A model generated the notes under the pieces. It was not told the DNA's origin. It searched no databases and saw nothing but the letters and a program-made list of their open reading frames with translations. DNA of 64,000 nucleotides. It comes from Rubrivivax sp. GTDB taxonomy: Bacteria; Pseudomonadota; Gammaproteobacteria; Burkholderiales; Burkholderiaceae_C. Position numbers and translations under genes: made by a program. The first letter of the stretch is position 1; every line of letters begins with the position of its first letter. Positions 47,338 through 56,605 of the stretch are shown one piece after another. The stretch spans positions 177,823-241,822 of the forward strand of contig JALHMT010000003.1 in NCBI GenBank assembly GCA_022843905.1, in the 5' to 3' direction.

Positions 47338-48399
47338 ATGGCCATACAGACGGACGACTTCGGCAGCGGCACCGCAGGCCCACCCCGCGTGGTCAGTGCC
47401 GCCCCCGCCTCGCCCAACGAGGAGGCCATCGAACGCGCGCTGAGGCCCAAGGGCCTGGCCGAGTATGTGGGCCAGGCGAAGGCGCGCGAGCAGCTCGAGA
47501 TCTTCATCGGCGCCGCCAAGGGCCGCGGCGAGGCCCTCGACCACGTGCTGCTGTTCGGCCCGCCGGGGCTGGGCAAGACGACGCTGAGCCACATCATCGC
47601 CAACGAACTCGGGGTGAATCTGCGCCAGACCTCGGGCCCGGTGCTGGAAAAGCCCAAGGACCTGGCTGCGCTGCTGACCAACCTCGAGCGCAACGACGTG
47701 CTCTTCATCGACGAGATCCACCGCCTGAGTCCGGTGGTCGAGGAGATCCTCTACCCGGCGCTGGAGGACTACCAGATCGACATCATGATCGGCGAAGGCC
47801 CGGCGGCGCGCAGCATCAAGCTCGACCTGCAGCCCTTCACGCTGGTGGGTGCCACCACGCGCGCCGGCATGCTGACCAACCCGCTGCGCGACCGCTTCGG
47901 CATCGTTGCGCGGCTGGAGTTCTACACCCCCGAAGAGCTCACCCGCATCGTGAAGCGCTCCGCCGGGCTGCTCGACGTGCCGACCAGCCCGGAGGGCGCC
48001 CTGGAGATCGCACGCCGGTCGCGCGGCACCCCCCGCATCGCCAACCGGCTGCTGCGCCGCGTGCGCGACTATGCCCAGGTCAAGGGCGACGGCCGCATCG
48101 ACGTCGGCACTGCCGACAAGGCGCTGGCCATGCTGGATGTCGACCCTCAAGGATTCGACCTGATGGACCGAAAACTGCTGGACGCCGTGATCCACCGTTT
48201 CGACGGGGGTCCGGTGGGCCTGGAGAACGTGGCGGCGGCCATCGGCGAGGAAGCCGGCACGATCGAGGACGTGATCGAGCCCTATCTCATCCAGCAGGGC
48301 TACCTTCAACGCACCCCGCGCGGCCGCGTGGCCACCGCGGCGGCCTACCGCCATCTGGGCCTGCTGCCGCCGCGCACGGACTCGTTGTTCGACACCTGA
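47338..48399 (+). CDS. ruvB: Holliday junction helicase RuvB
   Basis: A 353-residue AAA+ motor. Walker [15 protein letters not shown] near residue 74, Walker [10 protein letters not shown] near 125, sensor [18 protein letters not shown], arginine-finger region and the C-terminal winged helix ending [18 protein letters not shown]. Works with RuvA and RuvC. The start is 58 bases from the divergent DUF2946 gene. Confidence 0.98.
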   Translation: MAIQTDDFGSGTAGPPRVVSAAPASPNEEAIERALRPKGLAEYVGQAKAREQLEIFIGAAKGRGEALDHVLLFGPPGLGKTTLSHIIANELGVNLRQTSGPVLEKPKDLAALLTNLERNDVLFIDEIHRLSPVVEEILYPALEDYQIDIMIGEGPAARSIKLDLQPFTLVGATTRAGMLTNPLRDRFGIVARLEFYTPEELTRIVKRSAGLLDVPTSPEGALEIARRSRGTPRIANRLLRRVRDYAQVKGDGRIDVGTADKALAMLDVDPQGFDLMDRKLLDAVIHRFDGGPVGLENVAAAIGEEAGTIEDVIEPYLIQQGYLQRTPRGRVATAAAYRHLGLLPPRTDSLFDT

Positions 48400-48581
48400 G
48401 CGCCGGCTCGGGCGGCCACTGACCGGCGGCGATCCGCAGCGCTGCCGGCCTGGCACCCCGGCCGGGCCGGCTCGGGCGGGCCTGCTGCACTGGCAGCAAG
48501 CCGGCCGGCCTCGTGACATCTCTCACAGGCCGTTACGCGAACCGCACTGAAGCCTGCGCATGGGCTGCCGAAAACCTGTCC

Positions 48582-49007
48582 ATGCGAAAAGCCTCCAGCT
48601 CCGGATTCACCCTCATCGAGGTGATGGTCACGGTCGCCATTCTCGGCATCCTGGCCTCCATCGCCTTGCCGTCCTACTCCGCCTATGTGCAGCGGTCCAA
48701 GGTGCCCGTGGCGCTGGACGGCCTGCAGTCCTACTTCGCGCGAATGGAGCAGCGCTACCAGGACACCGGCAACTACGCCAGCGGCACGGCCTGCGCGATG
48801 GCGGTCCCGACGGTGAATCACTTCACGGTCAGCTGCGAACTGCAGTCCAGCGGCCAGGCCTTCACGGCCACCGCCACCGGCAGCGGCTCGATGAGCGGAT
48901 ACACGTACACCATCAACCATCAGGGCGTGCGCCGCACGACGGCACACCCGAAAGGCGCACCGTCCGGCAACTGCTGGAGCACCCGGGGGAGCACGTGCGA
49001 CACCTGA
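48582..49007 (+). CDS. pilE: Type IV pilin-like protein (PilE family)
   Basis: A 141-residue prepilin. The type III signal is MRKASSSG|FTLIEVMVTVAILGILASIALPSYSAYV, with cleavage after Gly and Glu at +5. A C-terminal cysteine pair (GNCW...STCDT) could form the usual disulphide loop. Leads the minor pilin operon, where it is a minor rather than major pilin in most relatives. The 182-bp gap before it holds a TGCTGC-ACTG-GCAGCA hairpin after ruvB. Confidence 0.88.
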   Translation: MRKASSSGFTLIEVMVTVAILGILASIALPSYSAYVQRSKVPVALDGLQSYFARMEQRYQDTGNYASGTACAMAVPTVNHFTVSCELQSSGQAFTATATGSGSMSGYTYTINHQGVRRTTAHPKGAPSGNCWSTRGSTCDT

Positions 49008-49474
49008 AGCGCCAGCACGGCCTGACCATCATCGAGCTGCTGATCGCGCTGACGATCAGCGCCTTGCTGGCCACCGCCGCCGCCCCGTTCATGGGCGACT
49101 ACATCACCAACTCGCGGCTGCGCGAAGCCGGCAACCTGCTGCTGGGCGAAGCGCTGATGGCACAGAGCGAGGCCGTCAAGCGCAACACGCGGGTGCGGGT
49201 CTCGACCAGCGGCAACACGGTCCAGGTGCTGGACATGGCGGTGCCGGCCACCCCGGTCGTGCTCCGTGAACGCACCCTGCCACCCATCGCCACCCTGCCG
49301 ACGTCGACCTTCGACTTCGGCAGCGAAGGTCGCACCACGCCCTTCGGCACGGCGGCATCGATCGACCTTTCGAGCAGTACGGTGGTGTGTTCCGCCGACC
49401 TGCGCTGCCCGGGCCTGCGTGTTGACGCCGGCGGAGCCGTCAGACTATGCGCCAACAAACTCTCGTGCAGCTGA
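48995..49474 (+). CDS. fimT: Minor pilin FimT/GspH family
   Basis: A 159-residue prepilin starting at GTG 48995, overlapping pilE by 13 bases. Signal HG|LTIIELLIALTISALLATAAAPFMGDYI, with Glu at +5, and the GspH-type core (AMPATPVVLRERTLPPIATLPTS region, then FDFGSEGRTTPFG). Ends with a cysteine-containing VRLCANKLSCS. Part of the complex that primes pilus assembly. Confidence 0.88.
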   Translation: MRHLKRQHGLTIIELLIALTISALLATAAAPFMGDYITNSRLREAGNLLLGEALMAQSEAVKRNTRVRVSTSGNTVQVLDMAVPATPVVLRERTLPPIATLPTSTFDFGSEGRTTPFGTAASIDLSSSTVVCSADLRCPGLRVDAGGAVRLCANKLSCS

Positions 49475-49908
49475 GTGGCCGTCCGCATCGGCGGCGACCC
49501 CGCAGCGCCCGCGGCTTCTCGCTGCTGGATGCCCTCATCGCGATGGCCATCATGGCTTTCGGGCTGCTGGCCATGACACGCTTCCAGGGCCGCCTGGTGG
49601 CCCAGGCCACCGAGTCCGGCGGCCGCCTCGTGGCCCTGCAGGCCGCCGAGGAACTGATGAGCACCGTGCTGGTCGACGTCGGCAATGCCGCCTGCTACAC
49701 GCGGCCGCAGACCGGCGCCTGCGCCAGCTCGGCCGCCACCGCCCTGGCCACCGGCTGGGCCACGCGCACCACGGCCGCATTGCCGGGCACCGTCACCGCG
49801 CTGTCGACGCTGGGCTTGGACGGGCAGTTCACCGTGACCATCACCTGGACCGGCAAGGACTCCAACGACACCCGCACCCTGGAGGCCACCACCGATGTCC
49901 GCCCGTGA
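49447..49908 (+). CDS. pilV: Minor pilin PilV
   Basis: A 153-residue prepilin with signal RG|FSLLDALIAMAIMAFGLLAMTRFQ. The +5 residue is Asp, not the usual Glu, which is a conservative change. The body resembles PilV (QLVAQATESGGRLVALQAAEELM region and TVTITWTGKDSND). Overlaps fimT by 28 bases and pilW by 14. Confidence 0.88.
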   Translation: MRQQTLVQLSGRPHRRRPRSARGFSLLDALIAMAIMAFGLLAMTRFQGRLVAQATESGGRLVALQAAEELMSTVLVDVGNAACYTRPQTGACASSAATALATGWATRTTAALPGTVTALSTLGLDGQFTVTITWTGKDSNDTRTLEATTDVRP

Positions 49909-50956
49909 GATGAAGTCGCGCACCCCCTGCCGTCGCCAGCGGGGCATGTCGATCATCGAACTGATGGTCGGCATCGTCGTGTCGATGCTGGTGGGCATCG
50001 CCGCCACCGGCAGCGCCGTGATGTTCACGGCCGTGCAGCGCCAGAGCGTCGGCGTGGGCGGGGCCAGCGTGGGCGCTTCCAGCGTGCTGGCCGCACTGAA
50101 GGGCGACGCCGCGCTGGCCGGGCTGGGCTTCTTCAACAACTCGGTGGCCCTGTGCACCACGCTCAACATGAGCCAGGGCGCGACCATGATAAGCAACGGA
50201 GCGGCCTTTGCACCCGTGCGCATCGAGCGCAACGGCGACTTCGACACCATCGAGATCCTTTACGCCTCGCTGGTGGACTCCGGCGCCAGCGCGCAGACGG
50301 GCGCATTGACGACCGGCGCATCGGCGCGTCTGCAGTCGCTGCTGCCGGCTGCCGTGGGCACGACGGTGATGCTGGCGCCCGACCGGGTCAGCGGCCTGTG
50401 CACGCTGCGCACCGTCACCGCCATCACCGCGTCGACGGCCACCACGCCGCAGATCCTGGAGTTCGGCAGTACCGGGCAATACAACCAGGGCACGTTCACC
50501 ACCACCGGCAGCTACCCGCGCGGCTCGCGCGTGGCCATGCTCGGCGATGTGCGCTGGAACCGCTACGGCGTGACCGGCAACAACCTGGAGCTGACGCGTC
50601 CGCTGGAATCGGCCTCGGCCGTGCTGGCGCGCGACGTGATGGCCTTCCGCGTGCAGTACGGCGTCTCGGCCAACGCGACCAGCACCACGCTGTCGAGCTG
50701 GGAGTCGGCCGAAAGCACCTGGGCGTCCATCACCGCGGCCAACATCGACCGCGTGCGTGCACTGCGCGTCGGCATGATCGTGCGCAGCCCGCAGATCGAA
50801 CGCCGCGACGGCTCGGGCAACTGCGTGGCCACCGACACCGCGCCGCAGATCTTCGGCTTCACGCCCTCGGCCTTCAGCAGCCCCACGGGCGAGTGGCGCT
50901 GCTACCGCTACCGCACCACCACGGCCGTCGTGCCGCTGCGCAACTTCGTCTTCTGA
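49895..50956 (+). CDS. pilW: Minor pilin PilW
   Basis: A 353-residue prepilin; signal RG|MSIIELMVGIVVSMLVGIAATG with Glu at +5. Large beta-rich globular part, as in PilW, ending CYRYRTTTAVVPLRNFVF. It is the largest of the minor pilins and sits between pilV and pilX as usual. Confidence 0.9.
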   Translation: MSAREMKSRTPCRRQRGMSIIELMVGIVVSMLVGIAATGSAVMFTAVQRQSVGVGGASVGASSVLAALKGDAALAGLGFFNNSVALCTTLNMSQGATMISNGAAFAPVRIERNGDFDTIEILYASLVDSGASAQTGALTTGASARLQSLLPAAVGTTVMLAPDRVSGLCTLRTVTAITASTATTPQILEFGSTGQYNQGTFTTTGSYPRGSRVAMLGDVRWNRYGVTGNNLELTRPLESASAVLARDVMAFRVQYGVSANATSTTLSSWESAESTWASITAANIDRVRALRVGMIVRSPQIERRDGSGNCVATDTAPQIFGFTPSAFSSPTGEWRCYRYRTTTAVVPLRNFVF

Positions 50957-50967
50957 GGGCCATCCCC

Positions 50968-51504
50968 ATGCAATCGCGTGCCCGACAAAGCGGCGTCACC
51001 ATGGTGGTGACGCTGGTCCTGCTCATCGTCATGCTGCTGGGCGGCATGGCCATGGCCCGCATGACCGAGATCGGTACCCTGGCGGCCGGCAACACGGCCT
51101 ACCGGGAAGGCGCCGTGCACGCGTCTGAAGTCGGCATCAACACCGCCTTCCAGCAGGTGCGCGCCCTGACCAACGAAGAAGTCGATGCCGGCAACTGGTA
51201 CCGGGCGCTGGCGCTGGCGCAGGACACCAACGGCCTGCCCGCCGTCACCTGGGCCGACGCGCCGGCATTGACGGTGGGCAACTACACGGTGCGCTACGTC
51301 GTCGAGCGGGTGTGCCAGGGCGTGCTGCCGATCACCGATCCGGTGCGCCAGTGCCTGAACCGCACCACGGCGCAGATCGAGTCACGTGACCTCACGCGCG
51401 AGCCGCCCGATCCGCCGAGCGCCAAGCAGTTCCGCGTCACCGTCCGTGTCACCGGGCCGAAGGAATCACAGACCTTCGTCCAGGCCCTGGTCACCCGGGG
51501 CTGA
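50968..51504 (+). CDS. pilX: Minor pilin PilX
   Basis: A 178-residue protein with N-terminus SGVTMVVTLVLLIVMLLGGMAMARM. It lacks Glu at +5, as PilX/GspK-type tip pilins do. Twelve bases after pilW and 27 before pilY1. Identification rests on order, the hydrophobic N-terminus and size. Confidence 0.85.
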   Translation: MQSRARQSGVTMVVTLVLLIVMLLGGMAMARMTEIGTLAAGNTAYREGAVHASEVGINTAFQQVRALTNEEVDAGNWYRALALAQDTNGLPAVTWADAPALTVGNYTVRYVVERVCQGVLPITDPVRQCLNRTTAQIESRDLTREPPDPPSAKQFRVTVRVTGPKESQTFVQALVTRG

Positions 51505-51531
51505 AGACCTTCACCTTTGCCGGAGATGAGC

Positions 51532-54500
51532 ATGAAGACCGCAGCCCAGCTGTTCACCTGCACCCTCGCGAGCGCCGCCCTGCTCGTCGGCGCGGCCTCG
51601 CATGCCACGGACGTCGCCGAGCTGCCCTTGAAGGCCTCGGTGCTGGCCAAGCCCAACGTGATGTTCGGCCTCGACGATTCGGGTTCGATGGACGGCGAGA
51701 TGATGCTGCCCACCAACGACGGCGCCTTCTGGTGGAAGGCCGATGCCGGCAGCCACGCCGCCGCGCGCTGGGACGCCACCAGCAACAAGCCCTGGTTCAA
51801 TGCGGTGGGCGACGCGACCACGGTCTGGAAGAAGAACATCTACCTCTTCGCCATCGGGCGCTCGGGCAACAATCCGACCAGCGCGGCAGCGGGCTTGCGC
51901 ACCTATGGCGACGCAGCCAACGACCACTACGCGGTGCCGCCGACGGCCGAATTCGCGTTCCTGCGATCGCACCAGTACAACCCGATGTACTACAACCCGG
52001 CGGTGACCTACAAGCCGTGGTCGCCGGGGCATGTCGGCGGCAGTCTGCGCACCTTCGTCAATTCGCCGCCGGCGGCGGCGCGCGTGCACCCCCTCGCAGG
52101 AACGACCACGGTGAACCTGACGGTCGACATTCCCGCCAGCACCGAGGTCGGCAGGACCTTCATGGCGCTGCCCCACATGACCCTGCCGTCCAGCGGCTTC
52201 ACGAGCTGCAACGGCACGACTTGCACCAACTTCGGCACGCCGCCGGCAACCACCGTGCCGGCAGGGCAGTCCTGGCGCATCGCGATGGCGTACTACGCGC
52301 CGACCTACTGGTTGAAGGAAACCTGCACCGCCGACGGCGACAGCTGCGTCACCGCGCCCGACGGCGCGACGATCAAGCGCTACGAGATCAAGGCGGCCAA
52401 CTACGCGACCACCGAGCTCTACGACGCGGCGATGCAGAACTTCGCCAACTGGTTCACCTACCACCGCAAGCGCAAGCTGATGCTCAACGCGGCCATCGGA
52501 CAGGTGCTGGAGCCGCTGACGGGTCTGACCATGGGCATGGTGCGCTTCAACAACCGCACCGGACCGACCATGTACGACATGGATGGCACCACCTTGGTGA
52601 GCAGCGTGCAGGTGCCGAACCGGCTGCTGCTGGCCGGCGAGTTCTATGCCGTCAACGGTGACGGCGGCACGCCGACGCGCGAGACGCTGAACTACATCGG
52701 CAGCCGCTACATGGGCAGCAACTCGCCCATCCAGTACTCCTGCCAGCGCAACAACGCCTTCATCATGACCGACGGCTTCGCGAACGCTGGCAGCGTGTCG
52801 CCACCGACCTACAACCAGGCCACCTGGGGCGCAGGTGCGCCTTACGAAACGACCTACGCAGGCACCCTGGCCGACATCGCGCTGTCGTACTACACGGTCA
52901 ACCTCAGGAGCACGCTGACCGCAGGACGCGTGCCGCTGCGCGACGACGACCTGAACCCCAACCTGCACATGAACACCTACGCCATGACGATGGGTGCGCG
53001 CGGCACGATCTTCGTCGACAACTACACGGCGCGCCCGACCGACCCGGCGGCCTGGCCCAACCCCACGCAGCAGCGCAACCCGACTGCGGTGGACGATCTC
53101 TGGCACGCCACCATCAACGGGCGCGGTCGCATGTACCTGGCCTCGACGCCGGAAGAGACGGCGCTGCTCATCCAGGCCGGCATGACCGACATCCTGCGCG
53201 GCACCGGCGCGCAGAGCGGCGTGGCGGTGAGCACGGTGAACCTGGTGCGCGGCGACTCGCGCGCCTACTTCGGCACCTACGACCCCTCGGGCTGGCAGGG
53301 GGACGTGACGGCCAACGCGATCGACGTGTCCACCGGGGTGGTCTCGAGCACGGCCGCCTGGTCGGCCAGCGCCAAGCTCACCGCGCGCGACTGGACGACG
53401 CGCGTGATCGCCAGCTACGACGGCAGCAGCGGCGTCGCCTTCACGTCCGCCAACGTGGGTGCCGCCGTCAATCCGTCGAACGCCTACGGCATCACGGACG
53501 ATGTCATCAACTACCTGCGCGGCAGCCGTGTCGGCGAAGGCAGCAGCTTCCGCCAGCGCAGCAGCCTGATGGGTGCAGTGATCGGGTCGGAGCCCTTTAT
53601 CGACAACGACGCCGGTGTGCTCTACGTCGCCTCCGGCGAAGGCATGCTGCACGCCATCGACATCCGCGGCTCGGGGGCAGGCGACGAGCTGTGGGCCTTC
53701 GTGCCGCGCGCCGTGCTGTCGGAGATCGGCCAGACCGTGGAGCGCGGCTACGCCTTCCGCACCAAGCTCGACGGCTCGCCCGTGGTCGGCAAGATCAGCG
53801 AGACCAGCAAGCTGCTGGTGGCCGGCATGGGGGCCGCAGGCCGCGGCTACTACGCCATCGACGTCAGTTCGCCGCGCGGCCTGAACGAGGCCGGCTTGGC
53901 GGGCATCGTGAAGTGGGAGTTCCCCGCCGCGACCGACAGCATCACGCAGGGCAAGGTCGGCCAGACGCTGGGCAAGCCGGTGATCGTCAAGTCCAGCGAC
54001 GACGGCTACGTGGTGCTGGTGACCTCGGGCTACAACACCACCACCGACGGCCGCGGGCGCATGTGGATGCTCGACGCGAGCACCGGCGCGGTGATCCACG
54101 AGTTCACCGTCTCCGAGGGCACGCTGTCGTCGGAGTCGGGGCTGACGCACATCACCCCCTTCGGCGAGGACGACGGCACCTCGCGCTACGTCTACGGCGG
54201 CGATCTGCTGGGCAACGTCTGGAAGTTCGACATGAAGCTCAAGTCGGCGCCCGTGAAGCTGGCCGCCCTGACGGGGCCGACGGGCATCGCCCAGCCCGTG
54301 ACCGCCGCCCCGGAGGTCACGCGCATCGACGGCCACGACGTGATCATCGTGCCCACCGGGCGCATGCTCGACATCACCGACTTCGGCGTCAACCACGTGC
54401 AGAGCATCTACGCCATCAAGGATGGTGCCACCCTGACCACCCCGCGCTCTTCGCTGGTACAGCAGACCTACACCCGCTCGACCGACACCATCACGGCCGC

Positions 54501-54873
54501 GCAGGTCGACTGGGCCACCGGCCGCGGCTGGTACATGGACCTGCCGGCCGGCGAACAGGCCAACACCCGACCGGCCCTGGCCTTCGGCGCCGTCGCCTTC
54601 GTCACCAACAAGAACGGCGGCACCGATTGCTCGGCGTCGTCCTACCTGTACGTGATCGACGTGAAGAAGGGCGACAAGTTCGCCGGCGCCGACTTCGTTT
54701 CCACGACGGTCTCGGCCACGGCCAACGCCACCGGCGTGACGGCCGTGGTCACGCGAGACGGCCGCGCCCGCGGCCTGGTGCAGGACTTCGACGGACGGCG
54801 CGGCACGCCACCTTCGTGGAGCCCCGGCCCGCCGCAACCGGCGAAGTCGGCGTGGCGCGAGGTGCGCCAGTAG
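51532..54873 (+). CDS. pilY1: Type IV pilus tip adhesin/assembly factor PilY1
   Basis: A 1113-residue secreted protein. After a signal peptide (MKTAAQLFTCTLASAALLVGAASHATD) there is a von Willebrand A-like domain with the metal site DDSGSMDG near residues 45-52. The C-terminal half (about 530-1060) is a Neisseria PilC-type beta-propeller: EPFIDNDAGVLYVASGEGMLHAIDIRG, then GGDLLGNVWKFDMK and VPTGRMLDITDFG. It caps pili with the minor pilins and often mediates surface sensing. ATG 51532 was preferred over 51526 for GGAG spacing. Confidence 0.93.
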   Translation: MKTAAQLFTCTLASAALLVGAASHATDVAELPLKASVLAKPNVMFGLDDSGSMDGEMMLPTNDGAFWWKADAGSHAAARWDATSNKPWFNAVGDATTVWKKNIYLFAIGRSGNNPTSAAAGLRTYGDAANDHYAVPPTAEFAFLRSHQYNPMYYNPAVTYKPWSPGHVGGSLRTFVNSPPAAARVHPLAGTTTVNLTVDIPASTEVGRTFMALPHMTLPSSGFTSCNGTTCTNFGTPPATTVPAGQSWRIAMAYYAPTYWLKETCTADGDSCVTAPDGATIKRYEIKAANYATTELYDAAMQNFANWFTYHRKRKLMLNAAIGQVLEPLTGLTMGMVRFNNRTGPTMYDMDGTTLVSSVQVPNRLLLAGEFYAVNGDGGTPTRETLNYIGSRYMGSNSPIQYSCQRNNAFIMTDGFANAGSVSPPTYNQATWGAGAPYETTYAGTLADIALSYYTVNLRSTLTAGRVPLRDDDLNPNLHMNTYAMTMGARGTIFVDNYTARPTDPAAWPNPTQQRNPTAVDDLWHATINGRGRMYLASTPEETALLIQAGMTDILRGTGAQSGVAVSTVNLVRGDSRAYFGTYDPSGWQGDVTANAIDVSTGVVSSTAAWSASAKLTARDWTTRVIASYDGSSGVAFTSANVGAAVNPSNAYGITDDVINYLRGSRVGEGSSFRQRSSLMGAVIGSEPFIDNDAGVLYVASGEGMLHAIDIRGSGAGDELWAFVPRAVLSEIGQTVERGYAFRTKLDGSPVVGKISETSKLLVAGMGAAGRGYYAIDVSSPRGLNEAGLAGIVKWEFPAATDSITQGKVGQTLGKPVIVKSSDDGYVVLVTSGYNTTTDGRGRMWMLDASTGAVIHEFTVSEGTLSSESGLTHITPFGEDDGTSRYVYGGDLLGNVWKFDMKLKSAPVKLAALTGPTGIAQPVTAAPEVTRIDGHDVIIVPTGRMLDITDFGVNHVQSIYAIKDGATLTTPRSSLVQQTYTRSTDTITAAQVDWATGRGWYMDLPAGEQANTRPALAFGAVAFVTNKNGGTDCSASSYLYVIDVKKGDKFAGADFVSTTVSATANATGVTAVVTRDGRARGLVQDFDGRRGTPPSWSPGPPQPAKSAWREVRQ

Positions 54874-54887
54874 GCGTCGGCGGCATC

Positions 54888-54910
54888 GAAGGCGGCTTTC
54901 AGCCGCCTTC
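54888..54910. terminator. Bidirectional terminator hairpin with a stop codon in its loop
   Basis: GAAGGCGGC and GCCGCCTTC form a perfect 9-bp stem around TTTCA. The loop contains the stop codon of the convergent phosphatase gene (54899-54901). It lies 15 bases after pilY1, so it serves both genes. Confidence 0.65.
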
Positions 54911-55555
54911 GGCATTCTGGATCGGCGGGTCCGGATCCTCCTGCAGGTGGGCGTCGTCGTTCCAGCCCACGAGGGTGAATCGCCCGGCAGCAAAGAGCAG
55001 CCGGTTGATGCTGGCGTTGCCCAGCGCCCAGCTGCGCGCCGCCTGCAGCGGCAGGCCGACGGCAGCACGGTACAGGCTGTCCAGCACACCGCCGTGCGTG
55101 ACCAGCGCGATGGCCTCGCCGGGGTGGCGGGCCGCCAGGCGCGACGCCGCATCGACGCAGCGCGCCGAGAAGTCGATCAGGTTCTCGCCGCCCTCGGGCG
55201 GCGCGAAGGCGGGGTCGCGCTGCCGCCAGCGCAGGGCCTCGCCGGGCCAGGTGATGTCGATCTCGGCATAGGTGCGACCTTCGAAGCGACCGAACGCGCG
55301 CTCGCGCAACGCCGGCTCGTCCTGCACCGCCAGACCGGTGCGCGAGGCCAGCGCGTCGGCCGTGGCACGCGCACGCAGCAGGTCGCTGCTGTAGACCGCC
55401 TGCAGGCCTTCGTCGACCAGCACCTCGGCCATGCGCGAGGCCTGCCACAGGCCGTGCTCGTTCAGCGGGATGTCCAGCTGACCCTGGATGCGCGTGCCGA
55501 CGTTCCAGGCCGTCTGGCCGTGGCGGATCAACACCACCCGCGTCGCCTGCGGCAT
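54899..55555 (-). CDS. Histidine phosphatase family protein (phosphoglycerate mutase-like)
   Basis: A 218-residue phosphatase. The phosphohistidine motif LIRHGQTAWN is near residue 10; the second catalytic histidine is in LVTHGGVLDSL, and the EGG-ENL segment also fits. Close to GpmB/CobC-type enzymes; it may act on phosphoglycerate, alpha-ribazole phosphate or other small phosphates, and sequence alone does not decide. Its end reads into the terminator hairpin. Two bases separate it from the PEBP gene upstream. Confidence 0.88.
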   Translation of the reverse strand: MPQATRVVLIRHGQTAWNVGTRIQGQLDIPLNEHGLWQASRMAEVLVDEGLQAVYSSDLLRARATADALASRTGLAVQDEPALRERAFGRFEGRTYAEIDITWPGEALRWRQRDPAFAPPEGGENLIDFSARCVDAASRLAARHPGEAIALVTHGGVLDSLYRAAVGLPLQAARSWALGNASINRLLFAAGRFTLVGWNDDAHLQEDPDPPIQNAEGG

Positions 55556-55557
55556 CG

Positions 55558-56193
55558 TCACTGCGCGTCCAGCAGTCGCCGGTTCAGCGTATAGGTGCCC
55601 GAAAAGGTCGCCGTGGCCAGCACGTGGCCGTGCATGGCCTCGCGCAGCCGTGCACCGGTGATCGACCCTTCCAGCGGCAGTCTGGCCAGGTCGAGCGCGT
55701 AGAGCGCGAAGACGTAGTGGTGCACCAGCGCATCGTTGAAGGGCGGCCAGGGTCCGTCGTAGCCGTGGTAGCGGCCGGCCAGCGCCGGGTCGCCGGCGAA
55801 CCAGGCGCTGAAGTCGTTGAGACCCTGGCGCGCGCCGTGCAGCGTCTCCGGCCCCGGTTTGCCCCCCGGCACGAAGCCGCGGCTGAACTCGCCCTCGGCC
55901 ATGCCACGCAACTGCGGGGGCAGGTCGAACAGCACCCAATGGAAGAACTCGACGCGCGGCAGCTCGGCGGACACCTCACGCCCGGGTCGGTTCACGTCGT
56001 CGGCCACGCCCGGCACGTCGAAGTCATGGCAGATCAGTGCCAGCGAGCGCGTGCCCGCGGGCAGATCGGCCCAGGCCAGCGGCGGGTTGAGGTTCTCGCC
56101 CACGACCACGCGCCCGTCGGGCTCCAGCCGCCCGGCGGCGTACTTCGCCGGGATGGCGTCACCGTTGCTCCACGCCGCCGTCCACAGCCTCAC
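55558..56193 (-). CDS. YbhB/YbcL-type PEBP (Raf kinase inhibitor-like) protein
   Basis: A 211-residue member of the phosphatidylethanolamine-binding protein superfamily. Visible are NLNPPLAWADLPAGTRSLALICHDFDVP, FFHWVLFDLP, GYDGPWPPFNDALVHHYVFALYALD. No signal peptide, so cytoplasmic. The ligand and role of bacterial members are not settled. Adjacent genes on both sides are read in the same direction with 1-2 bp gaps. Confidence 0.9.
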   Translation of the reverse strand: MRLWTAAWSNGDAIPAKYAAGRLEPDGRVVVGENLNPPLAWADLPAGTRSLALICHDFDVPGVADDVNRPGREVSAELPRVEFFHWVLFDLPPQLRGMAEGEFSRGFVPGGKPGPETLHGARQGLNDFSAWFAGDPALAGRYHGYDGPWPPFNDALVHHYVFALYALDLARLPLEGSITGARLREAMHGHVLATATFSGTYTLNRRLLDAQ

Positions 56194-56194
56194 G

Positions 56195-56518
56195 TCATAC
56201 GCCCCAGACGATGGGAGCTCCGGCTGCGTGGACCCGGCGCATCATCTCGACCATCGGCCACACCCGCTGGCGCAGCCCGACGCGCAGCTCGCCCTTGCCG
56301 TCGCGCTCTTCCTGGCTGGCGCCGGCAGCCTGGGCGCGGCGCAGGGATTCTTCGGCCTCCACGGCGGCCTCGATCTGCCGCAGGGCCTCGGGCATGGCAT
56401 CGACCTCGATGATGCCTTGCGCTGCGGGCTCGCGGCCGATCAGGCGCATGAGCTCGTCGCCGTTGGGGCCCAGCATGATCAGGTCGCCGGCCGCCTTGGA
56501 CTTGAACTTGTAGAGCAT
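56195..56518 (-). CDS. DUF1840 family protein
   Basis: A 107-residue protein beginning MLYKFKSKAAGDLIMLGPNG, the signature start of DUF1840, a family restricted mainly to betaproteobacteria. The rest is helical with a middle run of Glu/Ala. Function unknown. One base separates it from the PEBP gene. Confidence 0.85.
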   Translation of the reverse strand: MLYKFKSKAAGDLIMLGPNGDELMRLIGREPAAQGIIEVDAMPEALRQIEAAVEAEESLRRAQAAGASQEERDGKGELRVGLRQRVWPMVEMMRRVHAAGAPIVWGV

Positions 56519-56605
56519 GGGGCGCTTTCGAAGGAGTGACGGTCCCCCGATTGTGCGCCGAGCCGGCCTGCCGCCGCGGCGGCCGCAGGCCCTGCGGGAC
56601 GGCCG

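Noticed and set aside
48421..48581. A sigma54 promoter before pilE, suggested by CTGGCACCCCGGCC
   Set aside because: The TGGCAC half is present but there is no TTGC at the right distance, so the -12 element is missing.
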